From JACRDG01 sp963760985 (GTDB taxonomy: Bacteria; Desulfobacterota; Desulfomonilia; Desulfomonilales; Desulfomonilaceae), in contig CAVXFM010000015.1 in the NCBI GenBank assembly GCA_963760985.1, positions 124,001 through 188,000 on the forward strand: DNA of 64,000 nucleotides, read 5' to 3'. Position numbers and translations under genes: made by a program. Shown piece by piece: positions 9,359 through 17,941 of this stretch; position 1 is the first letter of the stretch, and each line of letters begins with the position of its first letter. The notes under the pieces are model-generated. The model had not been told where the DNA came from. It made no database searches and saw only the letters and a list, made by a program, of their open reading frames with translations.

Positions 9359-10033
9359 ATGTGCGGTCGATTCGTGCTGATGACACCAGGGAAGAGCCTC
9401 GCGTCCCATTTTCGTCTCACAGAGGAACCTGAACTGGAGCCGCGATACAACGTCGCCCCCACTCAACTGGTTCCCATCATAAGAAAATCTCCTCAACCGT
9501 CCCCCCGCGAGCTCGCGATATGCCGATGGGGACTTGTGCCCTTTTGGGCCAAAGACGCATCTATCGGCCCCAGGCTCATCAACGCGCGTTCCGAATCTGT
9601 TGCGGAAAAACCTGCATTCAAGGCAGCGTTTAAAGCGAGACGGTGTCTGGTTCCTGCGGATGGGTTCTACGAATGGAAACGACTCGGACGAGTAAGGCAG
9701 CCCTATTTTTTCACCAGGGCCGACAGGCAGGTCTTCGCGTTTGCAGGTTTGTGGGACCGATGGAAAGGTCCTGACAACGTGGTGATCGAGTCTTTCACCG
9801 TGCTCACGGTGGACGCCAACGAGCTTGTGCTGCCGGTCCACGACCGCATGCCCGTGATTCTCGCGGAGCAAGACTACGATCTCTGGCTTGACCCTATGAT
9901 GAAAGAACCCAAGTTGCTCAAACCGCTCCTCCGGGGTTATCCTGCTCCTGAGATGATCGGTTACCCCGTGAGCGGCAGAGTTAATAAATCCGATTCCGAC
10001 GGCCCGGACCTCATCCAACCCGTGGACGCGTAG
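9359..10033 (+). CDS. SRAP/YedK-type SOS response-associated peptidase
   Basis: Member of the HMCES/YedK family, which forms a thiazolidine crosslink with abasic sites in single-stranded DNA to shield them. The start at 9359 exposes the catalytic Cys2 ('MCGRF') after Met removal. The other conserved residues are in place: Asn31 in 'RYNVAPT', Glu105 in 'DGFYEWKR' and His161 in 'PVHDRMPVIL'. The length of 224 aa is normal. AGAGG at 9347-9351 gives a good ribosome-binding site. The same frame is open upstream to 9146, but only the 9359 start gives a functional N terminus. Confidence 0.93.
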   Translation: MCGRFVLMTPGKSLASHFRLTEEPELEPRYNVAPTQLVPIIRKSPQPSPRELAICRWGLVPFWAKDASIGPRLINARSESVAEKPAFKAAFKARRCLVPADGFYEWKRLGRVRQPYFFTRADRQVFAFAGLWDRWKGPDNVVIESFTVLTVDANELVLPVHDRMPVILAEQDYDLWLDPMMKEPKLLKPLLRGYPAPEMIGYPVSGRVNKSDSDGPDLIQPVDA

Positions 10034-10150
10034 TTCGCCCGGCAACGCGGCGCATTCGGTAATTCTCCCTGGCGCTGCATGTGGGTCAAGAATGCCCGGT
10101 GCTCACCGTCCGGAGCCTCTGCCACAGAAACGACGCGGAAAGGACCAAGA

Positions 10151-11429
10151 ATGCAAGACAGCCAGAGGAAGATCGTTGCGGTGGGTGCCTGTTCGGTGGC
10201 TGTTTTTTGGTATGGCGCGTTCATTTTCGGGTTTCCGGGTGTGATGAGTCACGATTGGCAGATCAAGCTCCAAGTAGGTCGCGGGGAGATTGGCACGATT
10301 CTCTTCTTTGTACTGGCAGCGGTAGGCATTCTCATGTTTTTCGTGGGCCGATGGCAGGAAAAGGTCGGATTCCGACTTATGGCTTCCATTGGCGCAGTGA
10401 TTTGCGGGCTTGATTTGTTTTTCATCGCATACGCGTCCAAGCTTTGGATGCTTTATCTTTGGGCGTTCGTGATGGGAGCGGGCTCCTGTTTTGTCTATGT
10501 GCCCGCGCTCACGGTCGCGCAGCGCTGGTACCCCACAAGGCGGGGTCTTGTATCCGGCATTGTCAACTTCACGTTCGGAGTCTCGGGAGCCGTGATGGCT
10601 CCCATTTTCCGCCACATGCTCGACACCATAGGTTATCAGTCAATGAACCTGTGGTTGGGTGTGGCCGCGCTCCTTCTCGGACTGATCGCAGCTCAATTCA
10701 CCGATGCGCCCGAGCCGAAGGCCTCAGCGGGTATCGCGTCGCGTGCGGCCGCAGCGTCGCTTATCTCCGGTTTGGATCGATCCCTCACTCCCCGGCAGAG
10801 TGTGCGCACATCGAGCTTTCGCTGTTTATGGCTCACGTGGGCGCTTCAAGGCGCGGCAGGAATTGCCATGGTGACGCTGTCGACCGCGTTCGGATTGTCC
10901 AAGGGATTTTCCATGGAATCCGCGGTCATAATTCTCATGGCCTTTAATCTTACCAATGGCCTCGGCAGGCTTATTTCGGGGTACGCTGTCCGACTCGGTG
11001 GGACGCAATTCCACCATGAGCGTGACGTTCTTTCTTGCCGGAATCGCGTATTTTGTATTGCCTCACATGGGCAGCCTGCTGGGATGTGCGTCATTGGCTG
11101 CGGTCATCGGCTTTGCATTCGGGACGCTTTTTGCGGTCAGCGCTCCGCTTGCCATGGACTGCTTCGGCATAAAGCATTTCGGCGCAATTTTCGGCCTGAC
11201 TTTCACCGCGTACGGCTTTGTTGCCGGTCCCCTTGGGCCGTCCTTGAGCGGATTCGTCCTGGACGCAACCCAGGGCAATTTTGCAGTAGTCTTCGGGTAC
11301 CTTGGGACTTTCTGTTTTGTGTCGAGCCTTTTGATTCGATTTGTAGTGCCTCCACGCGCGGCCCTTGCCGCGCAGGGAACGACGGATCGTGAGAAGTATC
11401 GCCGCGGGAAACTGGTGGAACCGCGGTAA
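10151..11429 (+). CDS. MFS transporter, OFA (oxalate/formate antiporter)-like, one +1 frameshift
   Basis: A 12-helix major facilitator related to the oxalate:formate/monocarboxylate group. Transmembrane helices run from residue 8 onward, and the start ATG 10151 has AAAGGA upstream. The frame breaks inside the loop after helix 8. Upstream reads 'GLGRLISG', and the continuation 'LSDSVGRNSTMS' is in another frame from 10956. Removing one G next to GTAC at 10981-10984 rejoins them into a canonical 'GRLISG-LSD-VGR' motif and gives 425 aa. I regard it as one intact gene with a base insertion. The substrate is unknown. Confidence 0.8.
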
Positions 11430-11435
11430 ACATGA

Positions 11436-12056
11436 GTGAACAAGTCATTCGGATCGGTGCAATCGCGGTTGATGAAATCTTTGGAAGATCAGACTGACGA
11501 AGATCTCGTGTTGATGGCTCAAGACGGGTCTCATGCCGCGTTCAATGAGTTGGTCAATCGGTATACGCCCGTGGTATATCGGGTGGCCCGCGGCATTACC
11601 CGAGGTCATCACGATGCTGAGGATGTGGTTCAAGAGACCTTTTTCAAGGTATTCAAAAGCCTCGATCGTTATTCCTTGATCAAGGCGTCCTTCAGGACAT
11701 GGTTGCTTACCATCGCGCGCAACCAGAGCATCAACGTGTTCAGTGCATTGAAGCGAAGGGCCACCCGGCTTCTTGGAGAATTCGACCTCACAGAATCAGG
11801 CAGTCAGTCTCAGGATAATCCTTTGGCCATGAATCCCAAAGATGCGGAAAGCCTTTTCTCCATTCAGCAGGAGCATTCGCTGCTCCAGAAGGCCCTGGCC
11901 AAACTTCCCGAGCGTCAGCGAACCGCCCTCCTCTTGAAGGCCCAGGAAAGCCTGAGCTACGAGGAAATCGCTCAAGTGATGAATAGTTCGAGTTCCGCGG
12001 TGGAATCGCTTATTTTTCGTGGGAGGAAGAAACTTCTCGAACTCATGGAGAAATGA
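11436..12056 (+). CDS. ECF-type RNA polymerase sigma factor
   Basis: Sigma-70 family group 4 protein of 206 aa. Region 2 includes 'DAEDVVQETFFKVF' (about residues 63-76). Region 4 has 'LPERQRTALLLKAQESLS' followed by YEEIAQVM and 'SAVESLIFRGRKKL'. Starts at GTG 11436 or ATG 11472 are possible; neither has a strong ribosome-binding site. It is followed by an anti-sigma factor and a periplasmic metal-binding-type protein. This suggests an envelope stress or metal regulon of the CnrYXH or RpoE kind (inference from context). Confidence 0.9.
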   Translation: MNKSFGSVQSRLMKSLEDQTDEDLVLMAQDGSHAAFNELVNRYTPVVYRVARGITRGHHDAEDVVQETFFKVFKSLDRYSLIKASFRTWLLTIARNQSINVFSALKRRATRLLGEFDLTESGSQSQDNPLAMNPKDAESLFSIQQEHSLLQKALAKLPERQRTALLLKAQESLSYEEIAQVMNSSSSAVESLIFRGRKKLLELMEK

Positions 12057-12224
12057 GGAAAAATGGAAAGAGAAACCGTCGGTGCGGCCCTTGCACTTCA
12101 CGCCGCGCTCATGAGGACTTGGGGGCTCTCTTTTCCAAGTCAAGGAGAAGCGTTCCATGAAAAAACTGTCGACCGCGCGAGATTCGGCCCGTCTTCCGGT
12201 ATAAAGTACGTAGAGGAGAGGTCT

Positions 12225-12662
12225 ATGGACTGCGAGCACTACCAAAAGGCTCTATCGACGCTCGTGGATCGCGAGTTGTCCCCGGACGCGTCAGCGGCTC
12301 TTATGAGGCACCTGGAGGGGTGCCCTGAGTGCCGAGCTACGCACCGGGCCATGGCTGCCCTGAATCACCAAATGACATTAGAAGCTCCTCTCACCCACCC
12401 AGCCCTCGCGTCTCGAGTGAAGGCAAAGATTTCCGGTCGGGATTCCGAAGCTTCACACCGAGGGCTTCTTCCTCTGTGGAGCAGCGCGTCGCTCCTGGCA
12501 GTGATTGTTCTCTTGGCCCTGGGGTTGGGCAATCTTGCGGGCCGATCCGTAGGGGAAATCATTTTGGGACAGCACCGAGAAACCATGATTGAAATGATCG
12601 GTACCGACTCCACTCGTTCGTTGGCCGACGTGGTCATGGATCTGAGTCCTGAGGAGAAGTGA
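12225..12662 (+). CDS. Zinc-binding anti-sigma factor (ZAS-type), membrane anchored
   Basis: Begins at ATG 12225 with GAGGAG 6 nt upstream. The N-terminal cytoplasmic ZAS motif is complete: His29-x3-Cys33-x2-Cys36 ('HLEGCPEC'). One transmembrane helix follows at about residues 87-107, with a short periplasmic tail of about 40 residues. The same frame is open further upstream, but that extension lacks family features. It most likely sequesters the ECF sigma factor encoded just before it. The stop overlaps the next gene (GTGA), so all three are coupled. Confidence 0.85.
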   Translation: MDCEHYQKALSTLVDRELSPDASAALMRHLEGCPECRATHRAMAALNHQMTLEAPLTHPALASRVKAKISGRDSEASHRGLLPLWSSASLLAVIVLLALGLGNLAGRSVGEIILGQHRETMIEMIGTDSTRSLADVVMDLSPEEK

Positions 12663-13198
12663 CGGTGAAAAAGGCCCTGTTAATCTTTATCTTTGTCTTT
12701 TCTCTCGTGCTGAACGTCGCGACCGTCGCGACTTTGGGCTGGCACTGGTGGGCAGAAAAGAGATCCGTTCCCCTCGGAACCAACGGAGATGCGCCTTTGG
12801 CCCGCCAGGACGTGAAAGACATCTATCGCCTCTGGCCGGACAGCGCACGGGTGACCATGAGGGAACTCAAAGGAAAGATTCGCGCAAAAAGGGCGGAGGT
12901 GCTCGACGCGATTGCAGCGAACCCCGGCAATCCCCAGGCAGCGGAAAAGAGTGTGCGAGAGTTGGTTGCCTTGAGAGAACAATTGGAAAGGCAAGCCTTG
13001 GCTGGCATAAGCGAGGTTATGGCACATCTTCCGCAAGAAAAACGCGACGCGTTCCTCGCGTTCCTGAAGAACCGCGCACGTATGGGCCCAGGTATGGGCA
13101 TGGGGCACGGGAGACACAGGCACCGGGGTCAGCGCTGCGCCCCCTCTCCTTGCCAGCCCCTCGGGCCTCCTGCCACACCGCGCAACCAGCCCCAGTGA
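12659..13198 (+). CDS. Membrane-anchored periplasmic Metal_resist/CnrX-like protein
   Basis: The N-terminal hydrophobic helix (about residues 5-27) anchors a periplasmic all-helical domain. The segments 'TMRELKGKIRAKRAEV' and 'VRELVALREQLERQ' match the antiparallel helices of the Spy/CpxP/CnrX/ZraP group. The C terminus is Met/Gly/His rich ('MGPGMGMGHGRHRHRG') and Cys containing, as expected for a metal-binding tail. GTG 12659 overlaps the anti-sigma stop. By analogy with CnrX it may be the periplasmic sensor that controls the anti-sigma factor; this role is inferred. Confidence 0.75.
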   Translation: MTVKKALLIFIFVFSLVLNVATVATLGWHWWAEKRSVPLGTNGDAPLARQDVKDIYRLWPDSARVTMRELKGKIRAKRAEVLDAIAANPGNPQAAEKSVRELVALREQLERQALAGISEVMAHLPQEKRDAFLAFLKNRARMGPGMGMGHGRHRHRGQRCAPSPCQPLGPPATPRNQPQ

Positions 13199-13619
13199 GG
13201 CGAGGCTTCACGCATCCCGCGGCCTGAGCCTCATCGTCACAGTACCCTTGGCTCGGAAGCAAGAAACACTCATCCCGGACGCGGCACAGGACGAATGCGC
13301 TGACGCGAAACGTCCAGCGGGAGCATTCTGTGCCTGATTCCTATCTTCTTTCAAAAACGTAAGATTGTTGGGCGGGGGATCTCCTGAGCAAAGTGATGCG
13401 ACCGCTCTGCGTCGCTGGCAAAGAAGCGGGACCTGCCGACGCCAAGAAGAAATCACACAGATAATACTTTTGGCCTTCAGGATGAGAGCGCAGTAAAGGC
13501 TCTGGGAGTCGCACGGTACCGGAGGTAAGGGATTTACACAAAACGTGCGCGGGATTTTCCCCTGAGCCTTGTAATGGTTTAGCAGTAGCAGAAATTATTT
13601 CCATAAAGGAGACATTAGG
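13199..13619. other. Intergenic region with MITE-like repeat
   Basis: No gene seen. It holds a MITE-like element (about 13365-13490). A good ribosome-binding site, AAAGGAG at 13604-13610, serves the following gene. The distance suggests the next Spy-like gene has its own promoter. Confidence 0.5.
13365..13490 (+). repeat. MITE-like palindromic repeat, copy 1
   Basis: The core 'gcgaccgctctgcgtcgctg' is followed by 'gcaaagaagcgggacctgcc'. It corresponds to 'cgacggctctgcgtcgctcg' and 'cagcgaagcgggacctcccg' at 58857-58900. A 'cttttggcc' end resembles the terminal repeat of the copy at 58786. Boundaries are approximate. Confidence 0.6.
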
Positions 13620-14165
13620 ATGAAAGCAGGAAGGACAATGATGGCACTCGCGTCTCTGGGGGTCCTGTTGATGGTTTCCTCAGTGTATGCCGGTCCGGGC
13701 GGAATGGGTTTTGGAGGAGGAATGTGCCCTGCTGGTAGGGGAATGGGGTTCGGGAGAGGAATGGACCGATGGGCAGCAGGTCTCGATCTTACCGCCGCAC
13801 AGCAGAAACAGGTGCAAGCCCTGCGTATCGAATTCATGAAGAAGCAGGAGGACCTCCGCTCTCAGATCGCCAAGAAGCGCATCGCACTCATGGAACTCGC
13901 TTCCGCAGGCCCCGTGGATGAGCAGACCATCGAAAAGAAGAAACAGGAGATTTGGGCGCTTAAGGACGCTGCCCGCAACGAGCGCCGCGCCATGGGGACA
14001 AAATTCAGGGCACTTCTCACTCCCGATCAGAGACAGAAGCTCGGACCTTTCGGACCGGGAATGGGAATGGGAAGGGGAAGGGGATGCCTTGGCAGAGGCT
14101 CTGGACAGGGCTTTGGAAACCGTCGCGGCATGGGAGGAAGACCCGGTCCCTCATCAGACCTTTGA
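13620..14165 (+). CDS. Periplasmic Spy/CpxP-family protein (LTxxQ type)
   Basis: A signal peptide of about 24 residues ends in 'SVYAG'. The mature protein starts with a Gly/Met-rich linker. The helical domain carries 'LDLTAAQQKQVQ' and later 'LLTPDQRQKLG', the two LTxxQ-type motifs of CpxP/Spy. The C-terminal tail is Gly/Met/Arg rich. Spy-type proteins act as ATP-independent periplasmic chaperones or metal-stress proteins. It follows the sigma/anti-sigma/CnrX-like genes after a spacer of about 420 bases and is a plausible regulon member. AAAGGAG lies 9 nt before the ATG. Confidence 0.85.
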   Translation: MKAGRTMMALASLGVLLMVSSVYAGPGGMGFGGGMCPAGRGMGFGRGMDRWAAGLDLTAAQQKQVQALRIEFMKKQEDLRSQIAKKRIALMELASAGPVDEQTIEKKKQEIWALKDAARNERRAMGTKFRALLTPDQRQKLGPFGPGMGMGRGRGCLGRGSGQGFGNRRGMGGRPGPSSDL

Positions 14166-14191
14166 TCCAACGCGGTCCTCGCGTGGAAGAA

Positions 14192-14219
14192 AGAGTCTCG
14201 GCCGGCCGAGGCTTTTTCT
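14192..14219 (+). terminator. Rho-independent terminator after the Spy-like gene
   Basis: A near-perfect palindrome, 'agtctcggccggccgaggct' at 14194-14213, is followed by a T-rich run. It starts 29 bases after the stop codon. Confidence 0.8.
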
Positions 14220-14369
14220 GTTCTCCCATGTATCTCTCAATAATCGCGGAGGATATATTTCAGACTGCGCACGACAATAACGATCGCGACGGCATATGGG
14301 GGTTGGGTAGGCGCGAAAGAAGGTAGGTCTGGTCAGGCTTGCCGCGCGGGGAAGGGTCCTGAGTGGATG

Positions 14370-14415
14370 ACCGGTCACCTTGGAGAGAAATCGCGTGTCC
14401 CTCAAGGTGACCGGT
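14370..14415. repeat. Perfect 13-bp inverted repeat with 20-nt spacer
   Basis: Arms 'accggtcaccttg' (14370-14382) and 'caaggtgaccggt' (14403-14415) are perfectly complementary. No T-run follows, so it is not a clear terminator. It could be an RNA hairpin or a protein-binding site. Confidence 0.7.
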
Positions 14416-14439
14416 ATGTTTTCAGAGGCTAAAGCTCTG

Positions 14440-14580
14440 ACGCCAGTGCGCTTTCACGTGTATAACAACAGGGCACACAGGATGCGGGCTGGGAGTCTCC
14501 TTCGGTACGGACGACGCGAAGCCGTCTCATCACCGCGCTCAGGAGCTCCACAGCCCTACGGTCTTAGATAAGTGAACGGG
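14440..14580 (-). repeat. MITE-like palindromic repeat, copy 2 (reverse orientation)
   Basis: 'acggacgacgcgaagccgtc' at 14509-14528 is nearly the reverse complement of 'agacggccttgcgtcgtccg' at 56475. Flanking 'ggctgggagtctcc' and 'ggagctccacagcc' form inverted arms. Boundaries are approximate. Confidence 0.55.
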
Positions 14581-15530
14581 GGGCCGAGAATCAGGCGAAG
14601 GACAGGGGGGTACAAAAGGGGAAGCGGGTCAACACGACCGGCCGCTCAAAGAATCGTCGACACGCCAGCCAAAAACCTTAGGGCAACGAAAGAGGAAGCA
14701 TGCCCTTACAGAGGCGCGGAGCGATAGAATCGACCCTCTCCTCATGCGACACCCCATTCTCCCCAGGTGCCATGGCACTCCGTCCATCAATCAGCCATTT
14801 AAGGAATTATGCATCGATGCGCTCATGCTCAAGGGTAGGAATCCTTGACCTTCCGTGAGAAAGGCTTCCGGCCCCCAGTGCCTGTGCAGAGCATGGATGA
14901 CAAGCCAGCGACGCCAATTCCCTTCATCTTAAATCGGCACGTGGGTCTCTCATCCAGTTTGAGCCTACATCCCTGTGCACCCCTGGCCAATGGTTTTTTC
15001 GACGCTCGCAAGTCTCGCAAACGCGAGTGCCTGACCTTCGTTTGGCGTTTTCAAAGGAGACATGCGGGAAATTTACGCACGTGTTGTTATTTGCTCTCGC
15101 GCCATCCAAATCAAAGCCTCATGTGTCATAACTTCGCTCCGCGAATTCTTTTTCCCTGGCGTGCATCTAAAGATTATAGTCCTATTGGTGTACGCGCCGG
15201 GACGCTTTGCTTGCACCGCGTGAAAGGCAAGCAGGAGTTTCGACCGGCCTGTCGCGTGACAGGCCCGGTGAAGTCTGGCAAACTAGACTTTCCTCCGGGA
15301 GGACCTGACTCAGGTAGGGGATTTCAACAGACGGAGCTCTCAGTTCGCGGAGATCACGCGGAACGCGAGTGTACGCAGCAGCTTGTCATAATCGCAGGTG
15401 CGCGGAGGCCAAGGAGATTCGTAGGATCTCGACATCAAGGCCTCCTTACGTTGCCCCTTCCCCTGTCACCACCGTCCATCACCCAAAAGGTGAGATGTGT
15501 TTCCCGGAGATGCCCTCAAAGGAGAGTGCC

Positions 15531-15764
15531 ATGCCCATAATGAAATACACATGTCATAATTGCGGAAAAGAATTCGCGAAGATTTTTTTTGACACGCCGA
15601 ACGCGCCGCGGGCTTGCCCGGTGTGCCACGCGGAGAACATAGGCGAAGTCGGCCCTGCTTTCACCGTAGATCAGGACAGGCTCCGGCGTGCCCTGTGCGT
15701 CAGCTGTGAGAGCTGCGAAACAGGAGGGACTTGCCCTACGCCCGCAGTTTCCACAGGAGGCTGA
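15531..15764 (+). CDS. Small zinc-ribbon protein (FmdB-like)
   Basis: A 77-aa product starting at ATG 15531, with AAAGGAG 7-8 nt upstream. 'YTCHNCGKEF' and 'CPVCHAE' form a two-CxxC zinc ribbon of the type seen in FmdB-family regulatory proteins. A second Cys cluster, 'CVSCESCETGGTC', follows near the C terminus. The function is unknown; it may bind nucleic acid or a protein partner. It is isolated between the intergenic region and the DUF4129 operon. Confidence 0.75.
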   Translation: MPIMKYTCHNCGKEFAKIFFDTPNAPRACPVCHAENIGEVGPAFTVDQDRLRRALCVSCESCETGGTCPTPAVSTGG

Positions 15765-15814
15765 TGACTTGCCGACAGGAGCGGCGCTTCTGTTGGTGAG
15801 GTTCTCTCGGCACG

Positions 15815-15992
15815 CCTAGAGAAAATTGCGGCCTATGGGAAGCCAAGGCAGAGCGGCTGTTGCGCTCCTCCTGCCGCGACTGTGCGTATGGATCCACTCT
15901 CGCGCGTGCCGAGACGCGACCATGAAATCCGGAACAGCGGTGTGGCTCGCCTGAAGTGGTTTCTTCAGGCTGCCGCGAATTGCAATGGGGCT
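15815..15992 (+). repeat. About 175-bp dispersed repeat, copy 1, upstream of the DUF4129 gene
   Basis: It aligns imperfectly with 42310-42492. Shared blocks include 'aattgcggcctat' versus 'aattgcgacatat', 'gttgcgctcc', 'gcgtgcc-aga', and the end 'ttgcaatggggctcac' versus 'ttgcaatggggttcac'. Both copies end 7-18 bases before a start codon. Confidence 0.6.
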
Positions 15993-15999
15993 CACTATC

Positions 16000-16694
16000 A
16001 TGTCGGTACTCGAGGTTCCCTCGCCGGACCGTTTCAGGGAGATGCTTGGCCTTCCTGTGGATCCTGAATCCGTTCTGCGGGATGTGCTCTCGCGGGACGA
16101 ATTCAGGGAATCTCCGGTCCAGTCACTGGTAGACCGACTCAACGAGGTGATAGTCTCGGGAATCCAGCACATCCTTTCGTGGATCGCAAAGCATTGGCCA
16201 CATTTTGGGGCAATCTCAGGAAATTACGATTTCCTGTGGACCATTCTGGGGAGTCTCTTTTACGCAGTGATTCTCGGTACTGGTGGTCGGAGCCGCGGTG
16301 TTTCTGTTCCGCCGAATGCTCTTGCCGTGGCTCAGAAAGAAAAGGCCAAGTATTTCCCCGGAAGTTGATGACACGCCAGTTCAGGCGCCCAGCAGTTCAC
16401 CGTCGCGAGATGCGGCTCTCAGATTGGCTCTGAAAGGTCAGGTACCGTGACGCGTTCATTCAGTTGTTTCGCTTCGTGCTCACTCAACTACACGAACGCG
16501 GGGTCTTGAGGCTGCATCCTTCCCGGACGAATCGGGAAATTCTACGCGAGGTCTCCGAGACACAACCCTTCAAGAAGCCCTTGAGCGAAATGACCTCTCA
16601 TTTCAACGCGGTAAGGTACGGCGGAACCGAGTGTAACCAGGCTGATTTTGATCGTTTCCTCGGTCTCGCCGAAGAAATTACCCGAGGCGGCTGA
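16000..16694 (+). CDS. DUF4129-domain membrane protein, two +1 frameshifts
   Basis: It appears as three frame segments. The first (to about 16275) is a soluble N-terminal part. The second, read in another frame, is one transmembrane helix ('LVLVVGAAVFLFRRMLL') and a linker. The third is the DUF4129 domain 'LHERGVLRLHPSRTNREILR' with 'YGG' near the end. Removing one base before GTAC at 16277-16280 and one before GTAC at 16442-16445 gives a continuous 230-aa protein with 'KGQYRDAF' at the second junction, as expected for the family. It is the first gene of the DUF4129-DUF4350-MoxR-DUF58 operon. The alternative start is ATG 15985. Confidence 0.75.
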
Positions 16695-16699
16695 TTCGT

Positions 16700-17923
16700 A
16701 TGTCATCGCGAAAAAGGGCCATATTGATAGTGTGTCTGGCAATCGCAGCGGTCGCGTGGGCGTACGTCACAGGGAGTCAATTCGATCGCGGGACACGTTA
16801 TTCTCCCTCTACGTACTCATCCGGCCCCTGGGGGTGCAAGGCTCTGTATGTGGTCCTCAATGAGTTGCATGTCCCGGTGAAAAGGTTCAGACAGTCGTTT
16901 CGGCGGCTGCAAACGCATCGGGGAGTGCTGGTGATCACCGGTCCGCTCCGCGTCCCCATCAGTCAGCGCGAAAAAGCCGCGATACAACAGTGGATCGAAG
17001 AGGGCAATCGACTCATCGTGTGCGACGGCCCGCTCAAAACTCCGTTTTCGCGAATTCGGGGTGCGGGGGCTTCTCGTAAAAACGATCGGGTCCCCTTGCC
17101 ACGGGTACGTTCTTCATCGAGTTTCCTGCATATACACCTCGAAGAGCTTCCTGATTCCCCCCGAAAGACATTTTTGGTAGCGTTGCCTCACATGGACGCT
17201 GCCGCGCGGATCAGTGTTTCCGGGGAAACCCGTTGGAAGAAACCTCCCAAGAAGTGGTCCACGGTCGTAAAGGACGAGGCAGGTCCTCTCCTCATAAGCA
17301 AGAAGATGGGAAAAGGCAGCGTCATTGCGCTTGCGGATGTGACTTTGGCCTCGAACGCTCACCTCGGCGACGAGCAGAACCTTCGATTGATGTTGGCTCT
17401 TCTCCTGGGGAGCGGCAGGCATCAGGAAATCCTTTTTGACGAATTTCATCAGGGTCATGCAAGTGAGGAAACGCTCTGGGCATTTGTGGGTTCGTCGATT
17501 TTCGCCTGGGCTCTTTTGCAGGGGGTATTGGGCATCGGACTTTTCTTCTTTTCAAAAAGGGCCCAGTATGCGGGGCGGTACCGATCATTGGCCTCCCCGA
17601 AGGGAAGATCGTCACTCGAGTACGTAGATTCCATGGCGGGTGTGTACGAATCGTGTAAAGCAGGGCCCCTTGCTTTGGAAGCGATGTTGAACCGTTTCCT
17701 CGGCCGTTTGTCCCGACGCACCGGCATACCCTTGAAGAAAATGATCGAAACTGATCCCGACCGCGTTGCGGAAGTGGTTTCTCTCGGACAGGAAGATCTT
17801 TCAGGTCTTGTACAAAGATGCTACCAGGTAGCAAAGGCCGGACAACAAACCCCAGAGGCGCTGGCCTTGGCACAACAGTTGGCCGCAGCCAGCCGCCGCA
17901 TCGGGAAATTTGACCGGTCGTAA
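16700..17923 (+). CDS. DUF4350-domain membrane protein
   Basis: A 407-aa protein with an N-terminal helix (about residues 7-25), a periplasmic GATase-like/DUF4350 domain ('GVLVITGPLR', 'IEEGNRLIVCDG'), and a second helix near residues 262-285 ('WALLQGVLGIGLFFF'). A cytoplasmic tail follows. It lies six bases after the DUF4129 stop and 18 bases before moxR. This set recurs in bacteria as an envelope-associated AAA/von Willebrand-type maturation system, but the molecular role of DUF4350 is not known. Confidence 0.85.
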   Translation: MSSRKRAILIVCLAIAAVAWAYVTGSQFDRGTRYSPSTYSSGPWGCKALYVVLNELHVPVKRFRQSFRRLQTHRGVLVITGPLRVPISQREKAAIQQWIEEGNRLIVCDGPLKTPFSRIRGAGASRKNDRVPLPRVRSSSSFLHIHLEELPDSPRKTFLVALPHMDAAARISVSGETRWKKPPKKWSTVVKDEAGPLLISKKMGKGSVIALADVTLASNAHLGDEQNLRLMLALLLGSGRHQEILFDEFHQGHASEETLWAFVGSSIFAWALLQGVLGIGLFFFSKRAQYAGRYRSLASPKGRSSLEYVDSMAGVYESCKAGPLALEAMLNRFLGRLSRRTGIPLKKMIETDPDRVAEVVSLGQEDLSGLVQRCYQVAKAGQQTPEALALAQQLAAASRRIGKFDRS

Positions 17924-17941
17924 AGATCGCGGAGGATGTTT

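Larger units (their letters stand above)
14220..15530. other. 1.3-kb intergenic region without a recognised gene
   Basis: The open frames here (the longest is 14845-15540 on plus) show no family resemblance, no ribosome-binding site and an atypical amino-acid mix (rich in Arg, Ser, Pro, Cys), so I do not call them. Structure that is present: a 13-bp inverted repeat at 14370-14415 and a MITE-like repeat at about 14440-14580. The rest may be decayed sequence. Confidence 0.5.

Noticed and set aside
14845..15540. 231-codon open frame on plus in the long intergenic region
   Set aside because: No family resemblance, no ribosome-binding site, composition rich in Arg, Ser, Pro and Cys, and its 3' end overlaps the start of the well-supported zinc-ribbon gene.
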